Part shown: positions 8,190-15,280 of the stretch, in pieces
Layout: every line of letters starts with the position of its first letter
How positions within the stretch are numbered: position 1 is the stretch's first letter
From: GCA-2746795 sp964643965
Lineage (GTDB): Bacteria; Chloroflexota; Anaerolineae; Promineifilales; Promineifilaceae
Direction of reading: 5' to 3'
Assembly (NCBI GenBank): GCA_964643965.1
Contig: CAZXVH010000056.1
Coordinates: 1-31,419, forward strand
Length of the DNA: 31,419 nt
The notes under the pieces: model-generated
Database searches by the model: none
Told to the model about the DNA's origin: nothing
Seen by the model: only the letters and a program-made list of their open reading frames with translations
Program-made: the position numbers and the translations under genes

Positions 8190-9002
8190 ATGCTAACTCA
8201 CCTCAAAAACCTCATCCTCGACATGGACGGCGTCCTCTGGCATGGCAATACGCCCCTGCCCGGCCTCGTCGAATTCTTTGATACCCTGCGCCGCTTAGAT
8301 ATAAATTTCGCGCTTGCCACCAACAATGCAGCCAAAACGGCAACCATGTACAGCGAAAAGCTCAAAAGCTTCGGCGTCGAAGTCGCTCCCGAGCAAATCG
8401 TCACCGCCTCACAAGCCACCGCCAGCTATCTGCACGAAGAATATCCGGCCGGCGCTCGCCTCTACACCCCTGGCGCTGAAGGGCTGCGCGACGCTCTCAC
8501 CGCCCAGGGCTTCACCCTCATCAGCCAAGAAGAGGCCTATAACGGCGCTCAAGCCGATGCTGTCGTCGTCGGCTTCAACCCCCATGCCACTTACCAACTC
8601 CTGGCCATGGGCGCTCACCTCATCAACCAGGGCGCCCGCTTCATCGGCACCAACCCCGACCCCTCCTTCCCCAGTGAAATCGGGCCGCTGCCTGGCGCCG
8701 GCGCTTTGCTCGCTTTCATCGAAGCGGGAACCGGCGTCACACCCACCATCATCGGCAAACCAGGGCCGATCATGTTTCAGCAAGCTGTCAAGCGACTGGG
8801 CGGTACGCTAGAAAACAGCGCCATGGTCGGCGACCGCCTCACCACCGACATCCTCGGCGGCAAAAACGCCGGGCTGCACACCATTCTGGTTCTCTCCGGC
8901 ATCAGCAACTTAGAAGATGTCAAAAGCCAGGCCATCACGCCAGACTATATTTTTGCAGATATTACGGAATTAGCGGCTGCACTGATTCAGGACAACTCAT
9001 GA
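8190..9002 (+). CDS. HAD-IIA family sugar/phosphoglycolate phosphatase (NagD-like)
   Basis: This cytosolic Mg-dependent phosphatase of the HAD superfamily subclass IIA (NagD, phosphoglycolate and p-nitrophenyl phosphatase relatives) is 270 residues long, the normal length. Motif I is DMDG with nucleophile Asp11 and Asp13. Motif II is ATNNAAK (Thr44). The motif III Lys is in GKPGP (about 190), and motif IV is VGDRLTTD (Asp215, Asp220). The IIA cap lies between motifs II and III. The frame opens at 8121, but the first 23 codons are repeat-derived. ATG 8190 is preceded by CAGGACA and begins the family-typical MLTHLKNLILDMDG. Its TGA overlaps the ATG of rlmN (ATGA), so the two genes are translationally coupled. 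The substrate cannot be told from sequence. Confidence 0.9.
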   Translation: MLTHLKNLILDMDGVLWHGNTPLPGLVEFFDTLRRLDINFALATNNAAKTATMYSEKLKSFGVEVAPEQIVTASQATASYLHEEYPAGARLYTPGAEGLRDALTAQGFTLISQEEAYNGAQADAVVVGFNPHATYQLLAMGAHLINQGARFIGTNPDPSFPSEIGPLPGAGALLAFIEAGTGVTPTIIGKPGPIMFQQAVKRLGGTLENSAMVGDRLTTDILGGKNAGLHTILVLSGISNLEDVKSQAITPDYIFADITELAAALIQDNS

Positions 9003-10051
9003 GCGATAAAACCAATTTGTATAATTTAAATTTTGATGAACTCACTGAATTCATCACCAATCTCGGCCAGCCCACATTCCGCGCCCAGCAGGTGTGGGAT
9101 TGGCTGTACAAACGGTACGCCCTCGATTTTGAAACGATGGGCAACATCCCCAAAGCTTTCCGCGCTCAACTGGCAGAAAGCGCCACTTTACAAATTGGAC
9201 AGGTGGTGGATGCGCTTTATTCCAGCGACGGCCGTACCAAAAAAGTGTTGTTTAAGCTGCCAGACGGGCAGTTTATCGAAACCGTGTTGATGAAATACGA
9301 GAAACGGCGCACCCTGTGCATCAGCACCCAGGCGGGCTGCGCCATGGGCTGCGTCTTTTGCGCCACCGGGCAGATGGGCTTCTTCCGCCATCTCAGCGTC
9401 GCCGAAATCGTGGCGCAAGTGCTGTATTTTGCCCACGAACTGGCCCAAAGCGGCGACCATGTGACCAATATTGTGCTGATGGGCATGGGGGAACCGCTGC
9501 ACAACTACGAGAATACCTTAACGGCCGTTGATCGCCTCACTGCTGCCGACGCCTTCAACCTGGGCGCCCGTAAAATCACCATCTCCACCGTAGGTCTCGT
9601 GCCCGCCATGCGCCGCTACGCCGACGAGCAGCGCCAGACCCCCCTGGCCGTCTCCCTCCACGCCGCCACCGATGAAGAGCGCGACAAGCTCATCCCGGTC
9701 AACAAACGCTGGCCCATCGCCGATGTGCTGGACGCCTGCCGCTATGTCGTGGAGAAAACGGGACGGCGCATCACCTTTGAGTGGGCGCTCATCAACGGCC
9801 AAAACGACACCATCGACCAGGCGCAAGCCCTGGGCAAACTGATTCAGGGCATGTTGTGTCACGTCAACCTGATTCCCCTCAACCCTACCGAGGGCTATGG
9901 CGGCGAACCTTCCAGCCGGGAGCGTGTAGACAAATTTCAGGAAGTGCTAACGGGATACGGCGTGAGCAGCACCGTGCGCGTCCGGCGCGGCATCGACATT
10001 CAAGCGGGCTGCGGGCAGTTACGCGACCGGCATCTTTCCAGTGAACTGTAA
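8999..10051 (+). CDS. rlmN: Dual-specificity 23S rRNA/tRNA adenine-C2 methyltransferase RlmN
   Basis: This radical SAM enzyme methylates C2 of A2503 in 23S rRNA and A37 in some tRNAs, aiding translational accuracy. The 350 residues are standard. The cluster motif CAMGCVFC gives Cys114, Cys118 and Cys121. The C-terminal RRGIDIQAGCGQL carries the methyl-carrying Cys338, and ISTQAGC, GMGEPLHNY and SLHAATDEERDKL are all family signatures. The ATG at 8999 overlaps the stop of the HAD gene by 4 nt. The stop codon lies in a heptamer repeat shared with the convergent peptidase gene. One AACGGCCGTT (9520) reads as TAV. Confidence 0.97.
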   Translation: MSDKTNLYNLNFDELTEFITNLGQPTFRAQQVWDWLYKRYALDFETMGNIPKAFRAQLAESATLQIGQVVDALYSSDGRTKKVLFKLPDGQFIETVLMKYEKRRTLCISTQAGCAMGCVFCATGQMGFFRHLSVAEIVAQVLYFAHELAQSGDHVTNIVLMGMGEPLHNYENTLTAVDRLTAADAFNLGARKITISTVGLVPAMRRYADEQRQTPLAVSLHAATDEERDKLIPVNKRWPIADVLDACRYVVEKTGRRITFEWALINGQNDTIDQAQALGKLIQGMLCHVNLIPLNPTEGYGGEPSSRERVDKFQEVLTGYGVSSTVRVRRGIDIQAGCGQLRDRHLSSEL

Positions 10052-10080
10052 ACTGTACACTGTACACTGTTTACTGATTT
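10039..10080. repeat. Heptamer repeat (CTGTNNA) bridging two convergent stop codons
   Basis: CAGTGAA, CTGTAAA, CTGTACA, CTGTACA, CTGTTTA and CTGATTT follow with a 7-nt period. The array supplies the rlmN stop (10049-10051) and reaches the stop of the convergent M23 peptidase (10079-10081), leaving no other intergenic sequence. It is the same ACTGTNN family as at 2034 and 3682. Confidence 0.85.
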
Positions 10081-11146
10081 AGCCGCAGCCTAAATACCAA
10101 CACGGATCATCCGGGTTGCCACCAATGCGTATCTCAAAATGGATGTGGGGACCAGACGAGTTGCCAGTATCACCCGAATAACCAATGACATTGCCCTTGT
10201 AGACAATCTGCCCCGGGGTGACGCCAATGCCGCTTAAATGAGCATAGAAGGTCTCAAAACCATTGCCATGATTGATGACGATGAGATTGCCGTAGCCCCA
10301 GGTGTTCCAACCAGCATACGTCACCGTGCCAGTATCAGCGGCATAAACGGCGCTGCCCTCGCCCAAAGCAATGTCGATGGCCGGATGTCCATACCAGTAA
10401 AACTGCGTGAAGTTGCGATTGCCCACCGGATATTGGAAGGAGCCAGTCCCCACGATCAACGGTTTGATGCCCCCGCCCAGCCCTGAACCACCGCTTGAAG
10501 CAACGGCCGGTGGCTGCCAGATCACCACTTCGCGCACCGCGCCCGGAACCATGATATTGGTTTCTGGATAAAGCCGGTAAGGGAAGGCCAGGTTGTTGCT
10601 TTCGTAAGCGATAATATCTTCGACGGGAATATCGTATTCTTCTGACACACTTTCCAGGGTTTCGCCGGGCTGCACTTCATGCAAAACGCCGTCAATGGGC
10701 AAGATGATGAGTTCGTCGCCGGGTTGCAACAAGGTGGCTTCCTGGCTGAGTCGGGCGTTGCCCCCCAAGAGAGTTTCCACGGCAATGCCAAATTGAGCGG
10801 CAATCTGGCCGGGCGTATCGCCGCGCTTCACGAGATAGGTTTCAAAGGTATGAGAGGGTAGTTCGCCCTGGTAGGTGTGGGGGTTCGACTGCGGCGCTAA
10901 ACCGGTCTCATTGAGAACGGGCAGGTCGCCGGTGCTGAAATCATAGAGAGAGGCTTGATCCTGGCGAACGGCCGTTTCTACAGATTGAGAGATAGAGGGT
11001 GTGGAAACGGCCGTTGCTGCTCCCTCTGCCTCATCCTGCAACCCACCCGCCAGGCCAATACGCCAGCCAAAAAACAAAAGAATCGCGACGACCAACAAAA
11101 CCAGATAGCCGCCGCTGCGCTGCCAAAGTGCACTGTCATCATTCAT
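10079..11146 (-). CDS. Membrane-anchored LysM/M23 peptidoglycan endopeptidase
   Basis: This cell-wall zinc metallopeptidase (M23, lysostaphin/LytM type) has 355 residues. A short cytosolic N-terminus precedes a TM helix (about 13-34). A low-complexity linker follows, then LysM 1 (about 102-149), LysM 2 (about 153-201), a Gly-rich spacer and the M23 domain (about 235-345). The zinc ligands are visible: His254 and Asp258 in HPAIDIA, and His336 in HIHFE, with His303 (YAHLSG) and His334 completing the site, so it should be catalytically active. It ends CWYLGCG, with two cysteines that may form a disulphide. The gene follows rho on the same strand, separated by a terminator. Two palindromes (10967 and 11006) fall in the linker, giving TAV twice. 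Confidence 0.93.
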   Translation of the reverse strand: MNDDSALWQRSGGYLVLLVVAILLFFGWRIGLAGGLQDEAEGAATAVSTPSISQSVETAVRQDQASLYDFSTGDLPVLNETGLAPQSNPHTYQGELPSHTFETYLVKRGDTPGQIAAQFGIAVETLLGGNARLSQEATLLQPGDELIILPIDGVLHEVQPGETLESVSEEYDIPVEDIIAYESNNLAFPYRLYPETNIMVPGAVREVVIWQPPAVASSGGSGLGGGIKPLIVGTGSFQYPVGNRNFTQFYWYGHPAIDIALGEGSAVYAADTGTVTYAGWNTWGYGNLIVINHGNGFETFYAHLSGIGVTPGQIVYKGNVIGYSGDTGNSSGPHIHFEIRIGGNPDDPCWYLGCG

Positions 11147-11220
11147 AATCTTCTTCCCAGAGCAAGCCTATTGCCAGCCCAAAAGCGAAGAAGATGCTAA
11201 CACAAAGCCCCTAAAACACA

Positions 11221-11249
11221 AAAGCGGGCCTCGACTGAGAACCCGCTTT
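11221..11249 (-). terminator. Terminator of rho
   Basis: The stem AAAGCGGG (11221-11228) pairs with CCCGCTTT (11242-11249) around a 13-nt loop. On the minus strand the stem runs into CTTTTGTGTTTT. It lies between the rho stop and the start of the M23 peptidase. Confidence 0.65.
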
Positions 11250-11280
11250 CTCTAACTTTGTTCACAAAAAAGGCGTCAAG

Positions 11281-11347
11281 TTGTCGAGGGCTGAGCTTGT
11301 CGAGGGCTGAGCTTGTCGAAGCCCGGTTCCGCCTGCGACAAGCTCAG
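11281..11347. repeat. REP-like repeat: 16-bp tandem copies plus a 12-bp inverted repeat
   Basis: TTGTCGAGGGCTGAGC is repeated exactly at 11281-11296 and 11297-11312. The next partial copy forms a perfect 12-bp inverted repeat (CTGAGCTTGTCG at 11307-11318, CGACAAGCTCAG at 11336-11347). Sequences of the GAGCTTGTCGAAG type are common dispersed repeats in many bacterial genomes. It lies between the rho stop and the rho terminator. Confidence 0.8.
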
Positions 11348-11369
11348 GCTACGCCTCTATACAAGGTCT

Positions 11370-12647
11370 CTACATCATATCCTTCGTCAACGATTCCAGG
11401 AACTCATAGTTTGTCTTGGTGCCGCGCATCCGTTGGAAAACGGCGGCGGTGGCGCTGGTAATATCGTAACCAGGGGTATCCATCAGATGGCCCAACATAC
11501 GGCGCATGGTGTACACCCGGGCCAACTCGTCGCCAGAAAGCAGCAAATCTTCGCGGCGGGTGCTGGAACGCTCTATATCGAAAGCCGGGAAAATGCGCCG
11601 TTCCTGCAAACGACGGCTCAACATTAGCTCCATATTACCCGTGCCCTTAAACTCTTCGTAAATCACATCATCCATGCGGCTGCCGGTATCCACCAGGCAA
11701 GTGCCAATAATGGTGAGACTGCCGCCAAATTCCAGGTTACGCGCCGCGCCAAAGAAACGTTTGGGCGGATAAAGCGCCGACGGATCCAGACCACCAGACA
11801 GGGTACGGCCACTGGGCTGCACTGTCAGGTTGTAAGCGCGTGCCAGCCGGGTAATGGAATCCAGCAGCACCACCACATCCTGGCCGGCTTCCACCAGACG
11901 CTTGGCCCGCGCCAACGCCATTTCCGCCACATGGCAGTGCTGGCGTACCGGTTCATCAAAGGTGGAACTAGAGACCTCGCCATCAATAGAACGCTCCATA
12001 TCGGTGACTTCTTCAGGACGCTCCCCAATCAGCACCACCATTAAATGCAAATCTGAATAGTTTTCGGTAATGCCATTGGCGATGTCTTTGAGGACGGTCG
12101 TTTTACCCGCTTTAGGCGGTGACACGATCAAACCGCGCTGGCCTCGACCAATGGGGGCCACCAGGTCAATAAGCCGGGTGGATAAAATGGTGGGGCTGGT
12201 TTCTAATATCAGCTTTTCATCCGGGAAAATGGGGGTGAGGTCTTCGTAACGCGGCCGTTTCTTGGCCTTGTCCGGCGCCATACCGTTCACTGCTTCTACG
12301 CGCAGTAAGCTGTAATATTTCTCGTTGTCTTTAGGCACACGCACCTGCCCCAACACCTGGTCGCCATTACGCAAACCCAATCGGCGAATCTGGGAATTGG
12401 AGACGTAAATGTCATCCGGGCCAGGCAAATAATTGCGTGAGCGCAAAAAGCCCATCGTTTGTTTGTCATCTTCCAGGACTTCTAACACCCCACCCCGGAA
12501 ATCGTACCCTTGTTTTTGGGCATTTGTCCGCAAGATTTCATATACCAGGTCTTGTTTCTTCAGGGTACTGAAGCCCGGCACCCCTGTCTCCCGAGCAATA
12601 TCTCGCAGTTCGATAATTTTTAATGATTCAAGCTCTGCAATATCCAT
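11370..12647 (-). CDS. rho: Transcription termination factor Rho
   Basis: This hexameric RNA-dependent ATPase terminates transcription. The 425-residue product has an N-terminal Rho helix-bundle domain (about 1-45), an OB-fold RNA-binding domain with GFLRSRNYLPGPDDIYVSNSQIRRLGLRNGD (about 66-96, cited here as a span), and the ATPase core. Walker A is SPPKAGKTT (176-184) and Walker B is VVVLLDS (258-264). GERPEEVTDM, the Q-loop region GGLDPSALYPPKRFFGAARN and the R-loop GTGNMELML are intact. The N-terminus lacks the long insertion seen in actinobacterial Rho. The ATG at 12647 has GGAG about 10 nt upstream. A long leader (about 150 nt) separates it from a sigma70-like promoter at 12806-12834, consistent with the leader-mediated autoregulation known for rho in other bacteria, although no specific structure is proven here. 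Confidence 0.97.
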   Translation of the reverse strand: MDIAELESLKIIELRDIARETGVPGFSTLKKQDLVYEILRTNAQKQGYDFRGGVLEVLEDDKQTMGFLRSRNYLPGPDDIYVSNSQIRRLGLRNGDQVLGQVRVPKDNEKYYSLLRVEAVNGMAPDKAKKRPRYEDLTPIFPDEKLILETSPTILSTRLIDLVAPIGRGQRGLIVSPPKAGKTTVLKDIANGITENYSDLHLMVVLIGERPEEVTDMERSIDGEVSSSTFDEPVRQHCHVAEMALARAKRLVEAGQDVVVLLDSITRLARAYNLTVQPSGRTLSGGLDPSALYPPKRFFGAARNLEFGGSLTIIGTCLVDTGSRMDDVIYEEFKGTGNMELMLSRRLQERRIFPAFDIERSSTRREDLLLSGDELARVYTMRRMLGHLMDTPGYDITSATAAVFQRMRGTKTNYEFLESLTKDMM

Positions 12648-13086
12648 TCTTTATTCTCCAATTCCCAGTTCAGATTGAGCCAACGCATTATGAGAAAACA
12701 TACTCATATGTTTTTTTAGCCAGGCTATAAGGATTAACCAATTATTGGGAATGTCGTTGATTGAAGTTCTGGGAAAACGTCCCTTGTCGCATATCTTATG
12801 CGTAAAATTATTTTTATACGAAGTTGTTTGTCAAAATCTTTTCAGAGATGTTGCTCGTCGACCCCTGCCACCATTTAATGACGTTAGTTCTAGCACTGTT
12901 GGGTAACATTTTGGGGAAATGCATGTGAAAAACTTAACCAGTCTGTTTTACTATATTAATCTTCAAAAGAGGGAATCTGTTGGAATCCACTGAGGTGGCT
13001 AAAGGAGTATAACACGCTGCTATATTGGCGTCAATTTTTTTATCAGAAAAATATAGCGGCGCAATTCCTCGCTTTTAAGCCCTGTT
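12648..13086. other. Gene-free stretch: rho leader and promoter, then the 3' flank of the methyltransferase
   Basis: No ORF with coding character is visible in these about 440 bases. The left third is the rho leader and promoter. The middle is AT-rich without a recognisable motif. At the right, GCTATATT (13019-13026) and AATATAGC (13050-13057) form an 8-bp inverted repeat with a 23-nt AT-rich loop just past the stop of the minus-strand methyltransferase. This could be its terminator but lacks a clean U-tract. Confidence 0.5.
12806..12834 (-). promoter_or_regulatory. Predicted sigma70-type promoter of rho
   Basis: On the minus strand, TTGACA (12829-12834) is followed by a 17-nt spacer and ATAATT (12806-12811). 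The -35 box is a perfect consensus match, and the surroundings are AT-rich. It would give a leader of about 150 nt before the rho ATG. Confidence 0.55.
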
Positions 13087-13875
13087 TCAAGGCGCTGCTT
13101 TTACGCCCAAAGCGTAGACGATGTGGCTTTGCTGGCGGCGAATATTTGTTGGTAGAAAATGCTCCAGGCGAGCATAGTAACCCAGCCCCCACATGGCGAA
13201 GGCTTCAAAGACGCCGCTGCTGGCCTGTTCGCGTTGATCTGCGGTGCGCATCATACCGGGGGGAAAGGGCGGCATATCGATATAGCCGGATTTTTCCAGA
13301 AGCCAGGCTGGCGTTTTCAGAAATAAGGTTTTCATCTGGCCCAGGCTGAGGGTGGCCAGGCCGCTGAGATGGGCGTGGGCGGTATTGTCAGCATTGGGCG
13401 CAAAGAGGGCCACGGCCGTTCCCACCCGCCCACATTCCGCCACATATTCTCTCTGCCCAGCAGCGCTCAAACGTTGCAAAACTTCGGAGGCGATGACCAG
13501 ATCGAACGAGCCTTCGAGGTGGAAGTTGTGGTTAAGGCTGGGGACGCTGCGATAATGGGGGGAAACGGCCGTTAACCATCCCTCATCCTGCGCCGCCGCC
13601 AACCCTTGCCGCAGCTTTTCCAGGGCAAACGGCCGTTCGTCCACCACCGTCACTTCTGCGCCCAATTCTTCTGCCAGCAGCAAAAAGTCCAGGCTGCTGC
13701 CATACTTTTCGGGTAAGCCGGCAATGAGGAGATGGGGATGGGGGGAAAACGGCCGTTTCTCGAGCCATTTTTTTAACACCAGCCGCTTGGCAAAATATTC
13801 ATACGCCGTGCCCACACCTTCCCCTTCCGCCAGCGCCAGGCCATACAATGATTTGATAGCGTAAGTCTTCATCAT
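13087..13875 (-). CDS. Predicted class I SAM-dependent methyltransferase
   Basis: The 262-residue soluble product has a weak Rossmann methyltransferase core. HLLIAGLPEKYGSS (about 48-61) stands where motif I should be but lacks the usual GxGxG. VTVVDE (75-80) gives the acidic residue at the end of beta 2, and FDLVIASEVLQRL (about 124-136) matches motif IV. The target is unknown. The ATG at 13875 overlaps the stop of the SDR gene by 4 nt (ATGA), so they are coupled, and a sugar- or lipid-related role is plausible. The gene carries three exact AACGGCCGTT copies plus a variant (13748, 13628, 13564, 13413), read as KRPF, ERPF, LTAV and GTAV, the densest cluster in the window. Confidence 0.7.
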   Translation of the reverse strand: MMKTYAIKSLYGLALAEGEGVGTAYEYFAKRLVLKKWLEKRPFSPHPHLLIAGLPEKYGSSLDFLLLAEELGAEVTVVDERPFALEKLRQGLAAAQDEGWLTAVSPHYRSVPSLNHNFHLEGSFDLVIASEVLQRLSAAGQREYVAECGRVGTAVALFAPNADNTAHAHLSGLATLSLGQMKTLFLKTPAWLLEKSGYIDMPPFPPGMMRTADQREQASSGVFEAFAMWGLGYYARLEHFLPTNIRRQQSHIVYALGVKAAP

Positions 13876-14849
13876 GACAACAATCCATTCTCCCGATACC
13901 AGGCCACCGTTTGCGCCACCCCTGCCGGTAAATCAACCTTTGGGGCATAACCCAATTCTGCCTGCGCTTTGCGCCAGGAGAAGCAGCGGTCTTCACTGAA
14001 AAAAGCGACGCCGGTGCGGCTGAGCAACGGCCGTTTCCCCATTACCTTGCCCATCATCTCCAGACCGGCCGCCCCCGCCAGGGCCACCACTTTCGGCATA
14101 TTCAACCAGGGCGGCTTCACGCCCAACTCAGCCGCAATCGTCTCAGCCAACTCGCGGAACGTCACCGGTTCCGGCCCGGTGAGGTGGTAAATGTCGCCTA
14201 CGGCGCCCTTGGCCAACGCCAGCAGCATCCCGCTCACGGCATCGTCAATAAAAGTGGGATGACACACATGTTTACCGCCATCAATGTAAAAAAACTTACC
14301 GTCCCGCACCGCCTGAAACAGCCCCAACACATGCACATCCCCCGGGCCGTAAATAAACTCCGGCCGGGCGATGATCACCGGCAGCCCTGCCTTTACATGC
14401 ACCAATGTCAACTGTTCTGCCGCCGCTTTGCTTCGTTCGTAAGGGTTGCTGGGGGCTAACGGCGCCGTCTCATCGGCGGAGAGGCCGCTGATGGGGCCGA
14501 GGACGCCGGGGCTGCTCACGTATAAAATGCGAGACACGCTGGCTGTTTCTGCTTCGGACAGCACATTGTTTGTGCCTTGTTCATGCAGCTGCATATAGGC
14601 GCTTTCCGGTACACCCGCCTGTCCCAGCATCCCGGCGGCGTGGATCAACCAATCTACGCCGTCAAACAGGCCGCGCAAACTGCCGCGATCCACCACATCC
14701 CCTATAACCCAGGTGATGTCCAGATGCGCCAACGGCTCTCGCCGGGACGTGGGCCGGGCCAGGGCCACCACCTCATGCCCCTGCGCCAGCAGCGCCCGCG
14801 CCAACGCCCCGCCCACAAAGCCCGTCGCGCCCGTCACCGCTACTTTCAC
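13872..14849 (-). CDS. NAD(P)-dependent epimerase/dehydratase, extended SDR family
   Basis: The 325-residue extended short-chain dehydrogenase is typical of nucleotide-sugar epimerases, dehydratases or hydroxysteroid-dehydrogenase-like enzymes. TGATGFVGG (6-14) is the cofactor-binding loop. D51 in VIGDVVD, YVSSPGV (active Ser about 112-113) and the YxxxK pair Tyr137/Lys141 (PYERSK) complete the active site. The start is GTG (14847-14849), and this codon lies at the edge of an octamer repeat whose units (CAAAGTGR) resemble the first codons. It is followed by the coupled methyltransferase and preceded by the small Cys-rich protein. The substrate cannot be determined, though the surroundings suggest surface sugar or lipid modification. 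Confidence 0.88.
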   Translation of the reverse strand: MKVAVTGATGFVGGALARALLAQGHEVVALARPTSRREPLAHLDITWVIGDVVDRGSLRGLFDGVDWLIHAAGMLGQAGVPESAYMQLHEQGTNNVLSEAETASVSRILYVSSPGVLGPISGLSADETAPLAPSNPYERSKAAAEQLTLVHVKAGLPVIIARPEFIYGPGDVHVLGLFQAVRDGKFFYIDGGKHVCHPTFIDDAVSGMLLALAKGAVGDIYHLTGPEPVTFRELAETIAAELGVKPPWLNMPKVVALAGAAGLEMMGKVMGKRPLLSRTGVAFFSEDRCFSWRKAQAELGYAPKVDLPAGVAQTVAWYRENGLLS

Positions 14850-14909
14850 GCTGTTACCTTGTCACTTTGCCACTTTGTCACCTGGCTACTCTGCAACATT
14901 GCCACTTTG
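14846..14909. repeat. Octanucleotide tandem repeat (YCACTTTG / CAAAGTGR)
   Basis: Eight 8-mers run without gaps: TCACGCTG, TTACCTTG, TCACTTTG, CCACTTTG, TCACCTGG, CTACTCTG, CAACATTG, CCACTTTG. The array contains the GTG start codon of the SDR gene and the stop codon of the 97-residue gene. Confidence 0.85.
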
Positions 14910-15179
14910 ATACGTCATCACCGGCCGGTAAACGCAGCGACAGTGGCGGCCTTTTGTGCAAGTGGGTAAGGGTAGATGGGGCGCCTCGTCGGGATGGTAA
15001 ACGGCCGTTTCGTCCAGCATCTTGCACGCTTCACATCCCTCCTTGTCTACCAAAATAGCGACCCCGGCAATCGCTCCCTTCGCCTTCATCCCCAGGCGAT
15101 ACTGCGCCAGGGTTTTCTCCGCGTAATTTTCCGGTTTTTCCATCTCTTTTTGAAACTTATTGAGCCATTCAAAGGACAT
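14886..15179 (-). CDS. Small Cys-rich protein, probable metal binder
   Basis: The 97-residue product is not firmly recognised. The N-terminal half is a charged helix (MSFEWLNKFQKEMEKPENYA). The C-terminal half has GCEAC, then DEAPHLPLPTC, then HCRCVYRPV: a CxxC pair and a second C...HCRC cluster, a spacing that suggests a zinc or other metal site. A similar C-terminal C-x-C-Y-x-P motif occurs in small stand-alone proteins and in phage head-morphogenesis proteins, but no phage genes are nearby. It lies between the radical SAM gene (about 100 bp, filled by an octamer repeat) and the SDR gene, all on the minus strand. ATG 15179 is taken as the start. The stop TAG lies inside the octamer repeat. 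One palindrome (15000) reads as ETAV. Confidence 0.65.
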   Translation of the reverse strand: MSFEWLNKFQKEMEKPENYAEKTLAQYRLGMKAKGAIAGVAILVDKEGCEACKMLDETAVYHPDEAPHLPLPTCTKGRHCRCVYRPVMTYQSGNVAE

Positions 15180-15203
15180 AGGCGCTCCAGGTGGGTAGTT
15201 GTT

Positions 15204-15267
15204 TAGTCGGGTAGTCGGATAGTCAGATAGTCGGATAGTCGGGTAGTCGGGTGGTCGGGTGGTCGGG
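15204..15267. repeat. Octanucleotide tandem repeat (TAGTCGGR)
   Basis: Eight contiguous 8-mers: TAGTCGGG, TAGTCGGA, TAGTCAGA, TAGTCGGA, TAGTCGGG, TAGTCGGG, TGGTCGGG, TGGTCGGG. They occupy nearly the whole gap between the radical SAM gene and the 97-residue gene. Confidence 0.92.
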
Positions 15268-15280
15268 TGATCTTTGATCT

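Noticed and set aside
12648..13086. Riboswitch or small RNA in the rho leader region
   Set aside because: I could not find a conserved riboswitch core or a convincing terminator-ended transcript; only a promoter and one AT-rich inverted repeat are supportable.
14886..15179. Phage head-morphogenesis fragment
   Set aside because: Only the C-terminal Cys motif is similar; no phage gene or integration site is nearby.
15204..15267. CRISPR-like array
   Set aside because: The 8-nt units are directly contiguous with no spacers, and there are no cas genes in the window.
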